From NCBI GenBank assembly GCA_038212325.1, contig JBBQUQ010000116.1:1-8571 (forward strand): a DNA stretch of 8,571 nucleotides, in the 5' to 3' direction. Made by a program: the position numbers and the translations under genes. Positions 7,351-8,571 of this stretch are shown in pieces. Numbering within the stretch: the stretch's first letter is position 1; each line of letters starts with the position of its first letter. This DNA is from CAIVAT01 sp038212325 (GTDB lineage: Bacteria > Bacteroidota > Bacteroidia > Bacteroidales > FEN-979). A model generated the notes under the pieces. The model was not told the DNA's origin. It did no database searches and was given only the letters and a program-made list of their open reading frames with translations.

Positions 7351-7385
7351 TGCAATTTGCATTTTGCAATTTGCAATTTGCATTT
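7351..7385. repeat. Heptamer tandem array TGCA(A/T)TT
   Basis: Five consecutive 7-bp units read TGCAATT, TGCATTT, TGCAATT, TGCAATT, TGCATTT, with the GC dinucleotide spaced exactly 7 bp throughout. The array starts 2 bp after the stop codon of the SusA-like gene on the transcribed strand. It shares unit length but not sequence with the array at 7292-7322. A short plus-strand reading frame crossing both arrays appears to be a repeat artefact. Confidence 0.85.
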
Positions 7386-7387
7386 AC

Positions 7388-8571
7388 TTATTTGAGTTCA
7401 ATAATCTCCACCGATTTCCCGGGTATCGTCAGCCTTGAAAGGTCATTCAACGGATTTCCGGAAATGATTTCGGCGCCTGATTTAAATTTATTTAAAAACT
7501 CGTTGTATCTCCTGGTTTCGATGGTCTTTACCTCTTCATTGTTGTTCATGACGATCATAACCGTTTTTTTTGCGTCATACCTGAAATAGACATACACTCC
7601 CTCCTGCGGGATGAAATGCCTGAATTTGCCGGTATGGATCACCTCGTTCGTGTTGCGCCAGTGAATCAGTTTTTGAAGGTAGTTGTACATGTCGTTTTCC
7701 TCGGCAGTCCGGCCATTTGCTGTGAAGGCATTTCGCAGGTCGTCGGACCAGCCGCCCGGAAAGTCCCTGCGCTTGTTCCCGTCGCCCGATTTGTCTGGTC
7801 CCGTGGTCAGCATGATCTCTGTACCATAATACACCTGCGGAATGCCCCGCGTTGTAAGGATATAGGCCATGGCCATCTTAAGCTTGCGTACATCGTCCTT
7901 TTGTGAATCGAGATACCGGTTCACATCATGGTTGTCGGCGAAGACCATTATGTTATTGGGGCTCGGATAGGAGAAATCCTGTGCAAGGATCTCATACAGC
8001 CTGACAATCCCGGTATTCCAGCCTTCAGGTTCGCTGAATGCCTTGTTGAGGGCATCGTACAAGGGAAAATCGAAGACGGTTGGCAGCCAGGAGTCATAGC
8101 CGTCTTTATTTTTTGAGCCTTTTTGCCAGTAGGCTACCGAAGCTGGATAATTGAGCCAGCATTCGCCCACAACGTTTAATTCCGGGTATTCTTCCTGCAG
8201 CCGTTTTCCCCATTCAGCCATCATTTCCTTGAATGAATAGGGGAATGTATCGTCGCGGATGCCATCGAGGTCGGCATATTCAACCCACCAGATGCTGTTC
8301 TGGATGAGGTAGTTTTTAACGAACGGGTTGGTCTGGTTCAGGTCGGGCATCGCATTGTCGAACCATCCCTTTGCAAAAATGTTGCTGTCGGCCTGTGAAG
8401 CATAAGGATCGGTAAAGGTGCCGGTCCGGTAATTTGTGCGCGTGAATTCAGGCCATTGGTTCACCCAGTCCTGTGATGGCAGGTCTTTCATCCACCAGTG
8501 GCCGATGCCGCAATGGTTGAAAATCATGTCCTGAATCAGTTTGAACCCGCGGTGATGAATGGCGTCGCTGA
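7388..8571 (-). CDS. GH13 neopullulanase/cyclomaltodextrinase-like enzyme, SusA type (N-terminus missing)
   Basis: The last 393 residues of a GH13 enzyme that hydrolyses maltooligosaccharides, cyclodextrins or pullulan. The frame stays open through the right edge, so the ATG at 8527 is internal. Region I (QDMIFNHCG) straddles that ATG and is followed by HWWMKDLP, a signature I associate with SusA-like neopullulanases. Region II is DGIRDDTFPY, nucleophile Asp at 8251-8249. Region III is VVGECW, Glu at 8164-8162. Region IV is FADNHDVNRY, His-Asp at 7930-7925. All catalytic residues are canonical. The substrate-loop segment QVYYGTEIML and a C-terminal beta domain (VYVYFRYDAKKTVMIVMNNN) follow. 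SusA-like enzymes are about 600 residues, so roughly 200 residues (N-terminal domain and any signal peptide) lie outside. A periplasmic location is inferred from SusA. It is the first visible gene of the run leading into the MFS transporter. Confidence 0.93.
   Translation of the reverse strand, partial: SDAIHHRGFKLIQDMIFNHCGIGHWWMKDLPSQDWVNQWPEFTRTNYRTGTFTDPYASQADSNIFAKGWFDNAMPDLNQTNPFVKNYLIQNSIWWVEYADLDGIRDDTFPYSFKEMMAEWGKRLQEEYPELNVVGECWLNYPASVAYWQKGSKNKDGYDSWLPTVFDFPLYDALNKAFSEPEGWNTGIVRLYEILAQDFSYPSPNNIMVFADNHDVNRYLDSQKDDVRKLKMAMAYILTTRGIPQVYYGTEIMLTTGPDKSGDGNKRRDFPGGWSDDLRNAFTANGRTAEENDMYNYLQKLIHWRNTNEVIHTGKFRHFIPQEGVYVYFRYDAKKTVMIVMNNNEEVKTIETRRYNEFLNKFKSGAEIISGNPLNDLSRLTIPGKSVEIIELK

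Noticed and set aside
7292..7385. Possible CRISPR-like repeat region
   Set aside because: The units are only 7 bp, tandem and without unique spacers, and no cas genes are nearby.
7253..7438. Small plus-strand frame crossing the intergenic spacer
   Set aside because: Its peptide is mostly translated heptamer repeats (LRLTNYDLR, FAICILQFAICI), which explains the open frame. It also overlaps the ends of both flanking genes.

Overview
All genes in this window lie on the minus strand and form part of an alpha-glucan (starch, glycogen or maltooligosaccharide) utilisation locus of a Bacteroidota bacterium. The evidence for Bacteroidota is a SusC/RagA-type TonB-dependent transporter, a surface-lipoprotein amylase, a secreted enzyme ending in a type IX secretion (T9SS) sorting domain, a promoter box of the Bacteroidota TAnnTTTG type, and genes that start without clear Shine-Dalgarno sequences. 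The T9SS tail and moderate GC content suggest a free-living or environmental Bacteroidia or Flavobacteriia-like organism. I cannot name the genus.

In transcription order, from right to left: (1) 8571-7388 is the C-terminal two thirds of a GH13 neopullulanase/cyclomaltodextrinase resembling SusA, and its N-terminus lies outside the window. (2) A 103-bp spacer holds two unrelated arrays of 7-bp tandem repeats. (3) 7284-6010 is a 12-helix MFS sugar transporter resembling the SLC45/maltose type. (4) 6013-4565, overlapping the previous gene by ATGA, is a secreted protein with a CBM48-like domain, an esterase-D-type alpha/beta hydrolase domain and a T9SS tail. (5) A 143-bp spacer holds four copies of a 9-bp direct repeat and an inverted repeat. 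(6) 4421-2037 is a GH13 alpha-amylase lipoprotein with an N-terminal glycogen-binding-like domain. (7) A 159-bp spacer holds a good match to the Bacteroidota -7 promoter box. (8) 1877-1 is the N-terminal 625 residues of a SusC-family outer-membrane transporter that runs off the left edge, where a susD-like gene would be expected.

The inferred workflow is as follows. The lipoprotein amylase, and possibly the T9SS-exported esterase, act on polymer at the cell surface. SusC imports oligosaccharides, the SusA-like enzyme trims them in the periplasm, and the MFS protein carries maltose or glucose into the cytoplasm. The least expected parts are the carbohydrate-binding esterase inside an alpha-glucan locus, the repeat cluster ahead of the amylase, the paired heptamer arrays ahead of the MFS gene, and non-canonical residues in two GH13 motifs of the lipoprotein amylase. 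No RNA genes, insertion sequences or CRISPR arrays were seen.
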